Source: Thalassiosira profunda
Lineage: Eukaryota; Bacillariophyta; Thalassiosirophyceae; Thalassiosirales; Thalassiosiraceae
Length of the DNA stretch: 12,954 bases
Reading direction: 5' to 3'
Assembly: GCA_036939355.1 (NCBI GenBank)
Contig: JALLAP010000431.1
Span: 1-12,954 of the forward strand
Shown: positions 1 through 6,353 of the stretch, piece after piece
Position numbering within the stretch: the stretch's first letter is position 1
Layout: each line of letters opens with the position of its first letter
Position numbers and translations under genes: made by a program
The notes under the pieces: model-generated
What the model was told of the DNA's origin: nothing
The model's input: the letters and a program-made list of their open reading frames with translations, nothing else
Database searches by the model: none

Positions 1-1
1 A

Positions 2-361
2 AAAGATGTGCACGTGTTGGTTACGTCAAACAAATCGATCGGCTTGTCACCTCTGACCAGTGTGGGCGAGAGTATTCATGAACTTGGACCCCTATCATTC
101 CGCAACACTGTCAAACTGTTCGCGTTTCACTGCCCCCATCTCCACAGTGCCCGAGAACGGAAAGATCTGGTGGAGAGATTTGCTTCTCATGCAGTTGTGA
201 ACAATCTGGCTGAAGATGATGAAGTTTCGGAGAAGGTCATGGCCATGCTTGGCGGGGGCGTTCCGGCCAAAACGTTTGCTGTCGCATATGAAATGTCTTT
301 GGAAGAGTTTGATGAGCTGAAAACGATTGCAGACAAACGCGAGGAAGAAACTGAAGAGTAG
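2..361 (+). CDS. NB-ARC/STAND-like ATPase, C-terminal part (5' end outside window)
   Basis: The frame is open from the first bases of the window and ends at TAG 359-361, leaving about 119 residues; the ATG/GTG codons near position 8 are internal, so this is the 3' end of a longer gene. The fragment opens with VHVLVTSN, which fits the sensor-1/RNBS-B strand of NB-ARC ATPases (hydrophobic run, then TS-R/N). It continues with HELGPLSFRNTVKLFAFHCP, matching the 'L.pLs...a..LF' helix that follows in this family. A GGGVPAKTFAVA stretch sits where the GLPLA motif normally lies, and an acidic tail ends the protein. By family knowledge these are signal-transducing P-loop switch ATPases, usually with repeats or TIR-type partners. 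The P-loop itself lies upstream and cannot be seen. The gene converges on the GNAT gene, with only 29 nt between stop codons. NACHT or another STAND subgroup is possible. Confidence 0.6.
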   Translation, partial: KDVHVLVTSNKSIGLSPLTSVGESIHELGPLSFRNTVKLFAFHCPHLHSARERKDLVERFASHAVVNNLAEDDEVSEKVMAMLGGGVPAKTFAVAYEMSLEEFDELKTIADKREEETEE

Positions 362-390
362 ATGATAGCAAGTATCAGGACTGCCCTCTG

Positions 391-1254
391 CTACCACCAT
401 TTGACAGTGCATCGACCAAAGAATCCTGCCTCGATCTTCACAGGTGCTATCATGGCAACGCCGTTCACTCCGTCCGGAGATCCCAATATGTTTTGTAGCA
501 ACGGCGCCTTTGCGTACCCGTGCTCTTCGTACCATCGCACAAGGCCGCCGGAACCGTCGTCGTCTGCCACAAGCACGGTAAAGTCGACTCCTTGTACGGA
601 TTGGATTGCCGATATGACCTCGAGCGCCAACGCCCCCACATCCCGACTGCGATAGTCCGGCTCCACGAACATGTAAATGATTGCAGCGATGGTTGCAGAG
701 AGCGCAGGCGGGTCGATATTGTATGTCTCCCGGATCGTTGTATCAACTGAGCGTTTACGCAATAGAGACACATCAAATAAGGTGAACAGAAAGAGGCAAA
801 GAGTTGATACACAATCGATGAAGAACCACTCACTCTCAGGCGAAGATGGCCCGCGTGATGTTGTGAAACCAAATCGAGCAACTTTCTTCTTCCTTCGCCC
901 AGGCTCTTTGTAGTACGCCTCCAGCAACGCACGGCCGCCCTTCGGGCAAAGCACCGGGGGCAAATCGTCTCCTCTCAGCTTGCTATCCCACCGCAAGATA
1001 TTTGCCCCCAACTTGTATTTCAGTCTATTTAGCCGAGATGTGCCCTCTGGCGGGCGCAGCTTCCACTCGATGTCCGAGTGCGACAGCGGCTTGATGTTTT
1101 CGGAGCCATCACCATCACTTGATGCCAGCGAGCTCGTATGGTGGCGGTATCCTTGCAAAACTTTCGGATGCGGTGTCACGAATGCTTGGACCGACGCCGC
1201 GCCCACGAACATGCAGACCAATACGCCCCATAAACAGACGGGCGATGCGAGCAT
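391..1254 (-). CDS. GNAT-family N-acetyltransferase, predicted plastid-targeted
   Basis: ATG at 1252-1254, stop at 391-393. The open frame reads 287 codons, but an 87-nt intron (747-833) very probably interrupts it, giving a 258-residue product. Residues 1-24 are a strong signal peptide (hydrophobic core LWGVLVCMFVGAA). The predicted cleavage SVQA|F puts Phe at +1 and is followed by a basic, Ser/Thr-rich stretch; this is the bipartite leader used to enter complex plastids of red-algal origin. After splicing, residues 160-240 look like the GNAT core: strand AAIIYMFVEP, the acetyl-CoA loop YRSRDVGALAL (R-x-x-G), then FTVLVADDD and the late helix GGLVRWYEEHGY. The family transfers an acetyl group from acetyl-CoA to an amine; the substrate is not apparent. 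The last residue of the R-x-x-G-x-G/A motif is Leu, slightly off consensus. Family call is good; substrate unknown. Confidence 0.75.
   Translation of the reverse strand: MLASPVCLWGVLVCMFVGAASVQAFVTPHPKVLQGYRHHTSSLASSDGDGSENIKPLSHSDIEWKLRPPEGTSRLNRLKYKLGANILRWDSKLRGDDLPPVLCPKGGRALLEAYYKEPGRRKKKVARFGFTTSRGPSSPESEWFFIDCVSTLCLFLFTLFDVSLLRKRSVDTTIRETYNIDPPALSATIAAIIYMFVEPDYRSRDVGALALEVISAIQSVQGVDFTVLVADDDGSGGLVRWYEEHGYAKAPLLQNILGSPDGVNGVAMIAPVKIEAGFFGRCTVKWW
747..833 (-). other. in-frame spliceosomal intron of the GNAT gene (87 nt)
   Basis: On the minus strand the donor is GAGA|GTGAGT at 833 and the acceptor CGCTCAG| at 747. The length is a multiple of three and there is no stop, so the gene reads through it without a break. 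If retained it would insert 29 residues, hydrophobic in the middle (around CLFLFTLFDVSLL), directly before the core of a soluble acetyltransferase fold. The donor matches GTGAGT donors of other introns in this window and the size is in the same range (75-108 nt). Removal joins ...SSPE to IDTTIRE. Confidence 0.75.
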
Positions 1255-1474
1255 GGTGCCGGTGAGCGCGTGCGAGGGGTTGATGGGAGTGGAGGCGGGG
1301 GCGGGGAGGACTTGCGGTGATCTACATAGGTCAGAAAGTACGTACGTAGAAAACCAACATTGCAGCTGTTATGATGTTGTCTCACCCAAACTCCCAACCC
1401 AGGAACGGCCCCTGTGCACATTACCAATACGAAATACACTTGAACCTGATGGCGATGATGCATCTAGATCAACA
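1255..1474 (-). promoter_or_regulatory. intergenic region upstream of GNAT gene, with TACGTACGTA palindrome
   Basis: 220 nt between two minus-strand genes; it must hold the end of the SDR transcript and the start of the GNAT transcript. It contains the palindromic word GTACGTAC at 1338-1345 (within AAGTACGTACGTAG). The same 10-mer AAGTACGTAC recurs in the divergent promoter at 10679-10688. No TATA box is obvious. The assignment of the motif as regulatory is inference. Confidence 0.3.
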
Positions 1475-2875
1475 TTATTCGGCATCCGCGCCGCCCCACC
1501 CGTTTGGCAGTGCCACCACTCCCCCAACCTCAGGTGCAAGCACATGCTTCCAAAGCTGCATCGACGCCTCGAGCGAAGTGCTTTCGCTTGCTGCGTACCC
1601 TCCCGCTCGTCCGTTGGCAAAGTACACCTGCTCCGATGCGGATGGAGCAGAATAGTCCAATGCTGAAACGATTGCTTCCGCACCTTCGGAGGAACTTTTG
1701 TAGAGTAGATTTGCCAGGCCAGTTCGGGTGAGAGATGCCACCGCCTTATCTCCAATGTGATTGCGGAGCAGTGGTGTCCACACCAAACCAGGGTGCGCAT
1801 CATACACTCGAATGGGAGACGCGCCGCTGGGAGATGCGCCGCTCTTTGGTAACCAATGCCGCAGAAGTGTTGTAAATTGCATCAAGGCCAACTTTGATCG
1901 GGAGTAGACGGACAAGTCCTCGTCTGCCTCCTCTGACAGCGATTCTATCCATGATTTGCTGTTGCCGTCGCTTCCTATCGACGAGAGGTACCCTTCATCT
2001 ATCACATGCGTTGCGCGTAGATGAGCGGAGGAGCCAACATTGATGACCGTAGGCGGGGTGTCGCTTTCGCTCTCCTTTGCAGCCTGGGCCATCAGAGGCA
2101 GCATGGCAAACGTCAGCATCGCCGGTCCCAACAGATTCACTTTCATCGTCAGCTGTTTCGACTTCCCCATGATCCCCGCGTTGTTTATAAGAATTCGCGT
2201 CGGCGATGCAAGGCCTTCGACAGCCGATGCCACATCCAATGCACTCCGCGGCACATCGGCGTGGTATTCCACGAAGGAAATGGTGGGCAAATCTCCCTCT
2301 TCGCCATCCCGGATCGGGGTCTTTTTTAGCACGCCCCGAATGTCCTTCACCAACGCTTCTCCCCTCGCAGAATCACGGGCTGCAACGACAACATCGTATC
2401 CTCGGAGCGCAAGGGAATGTGCAATCTGGGAGCCGATCCCGCCGGTGGCGCCCGTCACCACTGCAATTTCGTGCTTCGGTGGCTGCCTGTAGATTAATGT
2501 ATCCTCCATTTCCAGCCTCTGCTGCTTGCTGGTAAATAAACGCGTTTGCAACCAGCCGAAATTGCGGATGAAGACGTTGTGGAAGATCTCCCCGACGATG
2601 CCCCGAAGTGCCCATCGCAGATTGTTGCTCTTCCTCATTTTGCGTTTGGTGGCCTTTGGCTTGGTGGCAGCAACGGGCGTCGTCAATTTCGTCATGGCGG
2701 AGTGTGACTCTGCGGCAGGTTCAGTGATAATAGGATGCGATACCTCCTCGACCGATTCCTTTGCTGCTGCGGAGAGGGGCGCCGTGCGATTTTTCCTGCC
2801 GCTGCCCGCGACGAGTGCAGATGCACCGAGGCTGTGAAATGGAAGAAGGAACAGGGCGGCCGCCCACGGCTTCAT
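1475..2875 (-). CDS. short-chain dehydrogenase/reductase, retinol-dehydrogenase/POR-like, with N-terminal leader
   Basis: Start chosen at the ATG 2873-2875 (MKPWAAALFLL), stop at 1475-1477, 466 residues, no intron needed. The frame stays open to an ATG at 3034, but that extension is low-complexity Ser/Pro-rich sequence that runs into the inverted repeat at 2988-3020, and it hides a good signal peptide. Residues 1-20 are hydrophobic and end in GASA|LVAG, compatible with ER entry and possibly with a plastid or other organelle leader. Residues 30-130 are basic and unstructured-looking. The Rossmann core follows: TGATGGIG (141-148), cofactor binding; NNAG (231-234); VNLLG; Ser in VGSSAH (281-285); catalytic Tyr324 and Lys328 in YSRSK; and HPGLVWT (361-367). 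All classical SDR catalytic elements are present, so an active NAD(P)(H)-dependent oxidoreductase is expected. Substrate unknown; the family includes retinol dehydrogenases and protochlorophyllide reductase relatives. Confidence 0.85.
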   Translation of the reverse strand: MKPWAAALFLLPFHSLGASALVAGSGRKNRTAPLSAAAKESVEEVSHPIITEPAAESHSAMTKLTTPVAATKPKATKRKMRKSNNLRWALRGIVGEIFHNVFIRNFGWLQTRLFTSKQQRLEMEDTLIYRQPPKHEIAVVTGATGGIGSQIAHSLALRGYDVVVAARDSARGEALVKDIRGVLKKTPIRDGEEGDLPTISFVEYHADVPRSALDVASAVEGLASPTRILINNAGIMGKSKQLTMKVNLLGPAMLTFAMLPLMAQAAKESESDTPPTVINVGSSAHLRATHVIDEGYLSSIGSDGNSKSWIESLSEEADEDLSVYSRSKLALMQFTTLLRHWLPKSGASPSGASPIRVYDAHPGLVWTPLLRNHIGDKAVASLTRTGLANLLYKSSSEGAEAIVSALDYSAPSASEQVYFANGRAGGYAASESTSLEASMQLWKHVLAPEVGGVVALPNGWGGADAE

Positions 2876-2987
2876 TACCGTAGAGCCCGGCCCCGCCCGC
2901 CGAGCCAACACAAAGAGACAAGTGGAAGGTGCGTAGTAGCGTGGAAGCACGGACGGACTCACGGACAGAGTGGAAGTGGAAGTGGAA

Positions 2988-3020
2988 GGGTGACTTGAAA
3001 TGGGAGTCAGATTTGGGCCG
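2988..3020 (+). repeat. left 33-bp terminal inverted repeat
   Basis: Reads GGGTGACTTGAAATGGGAGT and on to GGGCCG; its exact reverse complement is at 4044-4076. A weaker match continues a few bases inward, then similarity is lost. Confidence 0.85.
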
Positions 3021-3321
3021 ATTTCACGTGACATATCACGGGTTCGTCACGGGGCATTCGCCAACCAAAACGCCGGACAGACGCTGCGACACTTTGCGCG
3101 GTTCCCTCCCGCACAAAACAACGCGCAAACGAGAAGACAAATCGCTCCCCTCCCGGCATCGTGGCACTGCCCGCACCGGCCGTGCGGTGGACGGCACGGC
3201 CGGCCGGAGATCTCGCCGTGCGGCCGACATGTCTGCGCTGCCGCCCGCCCATTCGGCCGCCGGCCCTTCTCCGTGTGCATCGCGCCCGCGGCCTAAGACT
3301 GCAAGAGATCGAGGGGCCTAC

Positions 3322-3471
3322 AACCCTAACCCTAAACCGAATCGGATCAGGCTAGGGTTAGGGTTATTTTGAACCCTAACCCTAATGCGAACTTGACCAG
3401 GTTAGGGTTAGGGTGATTTTGAACCCCAACCCTAACCCTAACTCAACCAGGTTAGGGTTAGGGTAATCTTG
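3322..3471. repeat. three tandem 50-bp units, each a CCCTAA/TTAGGG hairpin
   Basis: Units are 3322-3371, 3372-3421 and 3422-3471, each exactly 50 nt and aligning without gaps. Each starts AACCCTAACCCTAA (the third starts AACCCCAACCCTAA), has a variable centre (…ACTTGACCAGG in unit 2), then reads TTAGGGTTAGGG (CTAGGGTTAGGG in unit 1) and ends in (G/A)ATTTTG or a close variant. Each unit is therefore an inverted repeat of two telomere-type hexamers per arm. The order CCCTAA then TTAGGG is opposite to that made by end-to-end chromosome fusion. The constant period points to tandem duplication of a unit and not to telomerase addition. Confidence 0.85.
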
Positions 3472-3646
3472 CAACCAAGGAATTACACCTGCAACCATGG
3501 TGGCCGCCGCTCCCCCAGCCCCGCCGGCGGCAGTAACGGCCGGCGCGGCGCCGCCGACCCCGTCGGATATTAGTACTGCATCTAATCGATAAGGCTGCAG
3601 CGTTATAACGGCATCCATTAGGTTTAAGGAGGTCAATATCGCTTCG

Positions 3647-3673
3647 CCGCCTGCACCGCCGTCGTGCAGGCGG
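3647..3673. repeat. 10-bp GC-rich hairpin
   Basis: CCGCCTGCAC at 3647-3656 and its perfect complement GTGCAGGCGG at 3664-3673, separated by 7 nt. It lies in the GC-rich inner part of the 2988-4076 element, near a second small palindrome CGTTATAACG (3601-3610). It may be structural; no coding or RNA-gene role is visible. Confidence 0.4.
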
Positions 3674-3866
3674 GGCGACGAGGCCGTTACGCCGCGTCGA
3701 TGGCCCTGGCGGCGGCGTCGACCCACCCGCGCGCTGCGGACGGATGGGGCATGAGCGTCCGAGGGCGCGGGAACGATCGGCGCGGCCGGCAGGGGCAACG
3801 GCGGCGAGGGGTTATAATTCAGGTTATGGGTTTTCACTGTTGTATGAACTATGGGTTGTAGGCAGC

Positions 3867-3882
3867 TTAGGGTTAGGGTTAG
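3867..3882 (+). repeat. isolated telomere-like run
   Basis: TTAGGGTTAGGGTTAG, followed by one more TTAGGGTTA at 3889-3897. It lies inside the 2988-4076 element about 400 bp from the 50-bp array and is not flanked by the array's unit sequence. Confidence 0.6.
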
Positions 3883-4043
3883 TGGTCATTAGGGTTACAG
3901 ACTTAGCGTTTTTTTTTGTTGTTGCCTGTGTTCTTGCTACCTAGTACTTGGTGGTAGATGCGGGGGGGGGGGAGGAATGGGTGGTTGTCAAGAGCTGGCC
4001 GGGAGGCTTTTAGCGAGCTAGTGACTGACGAGTCCCGCGAAAC

Positions 4044-4076
4044 CGGCCCAAATCTGACTCCCATTTCAAGTCACCC
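4044..4076 (-). repeat. right 33-bp terminal inverted repeat
   Basis: Reads CGGCCCAAATCTGACTCCCA and on to TCACCC; exact reverse complement of 2988-3020. TGGAAGGGTG follows immediately at 4077-4086 and matches the sequence at the left border (2983-2992). Confidence 0.85.
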
Positions 4077-4312
4077 TGGAAGGGTGGGCCCGATTGTTCG
4101 ACGTTGTTCCTGAGCGAGCTTTCTCTCGGTGAAATCGCCGCGATCTATCAGAACGCCGAATCTCCGAGAGGCCGAGCGAGCAGGGTCGGCGGTTGCTCTT
4201 GCATCGGCGGTGAAGTGGGCGGCGGCGGCTGCCGACGGTCTCATAAATCAAAAGATCGTCAAACGCAAAAGTGAAAGAGATACCATACCAACACAACCAA
4301 CACTCATCACTC
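4077..4312 (+). promoter_or_regulatory. 5' region of the CoA-disulfide reductase gene
   Basis: 236 nt between the right inverted repeat and the start codon. The part next to the ATG (from about 4250) is A/C-rich and free of G runs (AACACAACCAACACTCATCA), as expected for a 5' UTR. No TATA box is clear. The proximity of the inverted repeat suggests the element could influence this promoter; that is inference. Confidence 0.3.
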
Positions 4313-6265
4313 ATGACCAACAACGCAGACAACAACGGGTCGAAGAAGGGGCAGAAGCTCGTCGTCATCGGCGGCGTGGCTGGCGGGGCCAGCTTCGCGG
4401 CGCGGGCGAGGCGCTTGGACGAGTCGGCGGAGATACTGATGCTACAGGTACGTGATTCAATCTTGTGCATATGATGTGAGCACTTCTTGATTCGTCGCTC
4501 ACGTGTTGCATACGGTTCGCTTCACTCAACCGTCCAGTCTGGCCCCGACGTGTCCTTCGCAAGCTGCGGGATGCCCTACTTCATTGGCGGCGAGATCACC
4601 GATAGGAATCAGATGGCCGTTCAAACTCCGACGAGCCTTAGGAAGAGGTTCAATATCAATGGTGAGTAGCGCGTTTGCAGGAGTAGTGGTTGCATCACAT
4701 GTGTGAGCTGCTCAATCCATCTTTGCAACATTGCAGTCCGAGTGAATACTCGCGTCATCCAGATCGACACGGATGCCAAGACGGTAACCGCCATTGACGA
4801 GACTCAACCAAACTCTGCCGTCTCCACCACGCACTCGTACGATCAGCTGGTTCTCGCGGTTGGATCCGAGCCACTCAAACCACCGATTCCCGGCATCGAC
4901 CGCCCAGGGCTCTTCGCCCTGAGGAATCTCCAGGATATGGACGCCATCGTCTCGTGGATTGCCGCCCTGCCCACCAAATGTGACACTTGCTCTGGGTATG
5001 AGTCGCGGATGCACGCGGTTGTCGCGGGCGCCGGATTCGTCGGCCTAGAAATGGTCGAGCAACTTCAACGCCGCGGTCTGGAAGTGACGGTTGTCGAGAT
5101 GCTGCCGCAGGTTCTTGGCCCGCTCGATGTCGAAATGGCGGCAATTATTGAGGAGGATATGAATCGGCGAGGAGTCAACATCGTCACCGGTGATGCCATC
5201 CAGGAGTTTCTGCCCAACAACGGCGACGACAAGGACGATCCAAGCACGATTGTCAAGCTTCGATCCGGACGGATGCTGCCTCCGGCTCAGATCACCATCC
5301 TCGGTATGGGAGTCCGTCCCGACACGAAGGTTGTGAAGGAGGCCGGTATCGAATGCTCGGGCCGTGGCAATCACATAGTTGTCGACGACTACCTGCGCAC
5401 AAACAAGCCCGACGTTTGGGCCGCCGGTGATGCAATCTTGGTCCGTAACCCTATACTTGGAAACGACGACGAGATGTGGGCCGTTCCACTGGCTGGACCG
5501 GCGAACCGCCAGGGACGAATGATCGCGGACAACGTGTACGGCATGAAGCGCAAGTTCAAAGGAACGTATGCGGCTTCCGTTGTCCGAGTGTTTGACTTGG
5601 TGGCTGCCTGTGTTGGCATGAACGAAAAGATGCTTGCAGCGAAGAACATCGCGTACGAGGCTGTGCATGTGCATCCAGGATCTCACGCGGGCTATTTCCC
5701 GGGCGCCAAAAGTGTCAATTTCAAGCTCATCTTCAGCCCGGACGATGGCAAAATCCTCGGGGCGCAGGCCGTGGGCGAGGACGGCGTGGAGAAGCGGATT
5801 GACGTCATCAGCACGGCAATCCAGGGCGGGCTGAGCGTGGAAGATCTCGCGGAGTTGGAGCTTTGTTACGCCCCACCTGTTGGCAGCGCCAAGGACCCCG
5901 TCAACATCGCAGGGATGGCGGCCGCAAACATCCGCGACGGCCTCGTGGAGCAGATTCAGTTCACGGAGTTGCATAAAGCCGCCAGTACGCCTGGAACTGT
6001 CGTATTGGACGTTCGCAATGTTTCAGAAGTGAGCAAGAATGGAGCCTTGATTGATGGGGCAATCAACATCCCGCTCAACGATTTGAGGTCCAGGATGGAC
6101 GAGCTTCCTTCCGATGCCAAACGCGTCGTGGTATCGTGCGCCAGCGGGCAGAGGGCTTATTATGCCACGCGGATCCTAAAGCAGAGCGGCCGTTTCGAGC
6201 AGGTCCAAAACCTCGCCGGCGCATTCAAGACGTACGACAAGGTCCGCAATCGTCTGCCGAATTAA
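4313..6265 (+). CDS. CoA-disulfide reductase-like FAD/NAD(P)H oxidoreductase fused to a rhodanese domain
   Basis: Three exons, 4313-4447, 4538-4661 and 4737-6265, give 595 residues; the junctions restore ...EILMLQ|SGPDVSFASCG and FNIN-V-RVNTRV, which follow the family alignment. Order: FAD-binding GGVAGG (20-25); the redox Cys55 in FASCGMPYFIGG, as in CoA-disulfide reductases, where a single Cys forms a mixed disulfide with CoA; NAD(P)H-binding GAGFVGLE; second FAD motif VWAAGDAI; dimerisation domain with GKILGAQ, KRIDVI, CYAPP and GSAKDPVN. The C-terminal ~90 residues form a rhodanese domain (LDVRN; CASGQR with Cys554). By family knowledge the reductase part reduces CoA disulfides, persulfides or polysulfides with NAD(P)H, and the rhodanese part supplies or accepts sulfane sulfur. 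No leader peptide is visible, so a cytosolic location is likely. Length is close to bacterial CoADR-RHD proteins. It converges on the prolyl hydroxylase gene, with 88 nt between stops. Confidence 0.9.
4448..4537 (+). other. intron 1 of the CoA-disulfide reductase gene (90 nt)
   Basis: Donor CAG|GTACGTG at 4448, acceptor CGTCCAG| at 4537, phase 0. Removal joins ILMLQ to SGPDVSFASCG, placing the redox Cys motif at the expected distance from the FAD motif. Confidence 0.85.
4662..4736 (+). other. intron 2 of the CoA-disulfide reductase gene (75 nt)
   Basis: Donor AATG|GTGAGT at 4662, acceptor ACATTGCAG| at 4736, phase 1. The split codon G|TC becomes Val and restores FNINVRVNTRVIQID, as in family members. 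Confidence 0.85.
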
Positions 6266-6353
6266 CGGCAGCCATGGGTCAGTAGGAGTGTTGTATTAGA
6301 ATAAGCAGACCTTCGTTGAGAGTCGATTCCAAACCGTAAGCTCCCATCCGCTT

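Larger units (their letters stand above)
2988..4076. mobile_element. putative non-autonomous TIR/foldback element carrying telomere-like repeats
   Basis: The 1089-bp segment is bounded by perfect 33-bp inverted repeats beginning GGGTGACTTGAAATGGGAG. It is flanked on both sides by TGGAA (2983-2987 and 4077-4081), which could be a 5-bp target-site duplication. The left flank is itself a short TGGAAG x3 microsatellite (2971-2988), so the duplication could be fortuitous. Inside are a very GC-rich stretch (about 3160-3300), three 50-bp telomere-like hairpin units (3322-3471), a second GC-rich stretch with a strong hairpin (3480-3830), another TTAGGG run (3867-3882) and an 11-G homopolymer (3962-3972). 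No transposase-like ORF is present, so if mobile it depends on an element elsewhere. Alternatives are an old internal telomere insertion or a subtelomeric spacer. The element separates the promoters of the SDR and CoA-disulfide reductase genes. Confidence 0.5.

Noticed and set aside
980..1666. 228-codon plus-strand frame over the GNAT/SDR boundary
   Set aside because: Opposite to the two minus-strand genes, Cys/Ser-rich with no motif.
2876..3034. 53-residue N-terminal extension of the SDR frame
   Set aside because: Low-complexity Ser/Thr/Pro sequence that runs into the inverted repeat and would bury the signal peptide starting at 2875.
3382..3837. 151-codon minus-strand frame in the inverted-repeat element
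   Set aside because: It translates telomere-like hexamers and GC-rich simple sequence (repeated LGLG, TLTLT), so it is fortuitous.
3322..3882. Chromosome end-to-end fusion scar
   Set aside because: A fusion gives TTAGGG followed by CCCTAA; each unit here has the reverse order, with a fixed 50-bp period and terminal inverted repeats around the segment.
5045..5974. 309-codon frame antisense to the CoA-disulfide reductase gene
   Set aside because: Shadow of a strongly supported gene; His/Arg-rich with no family motif.
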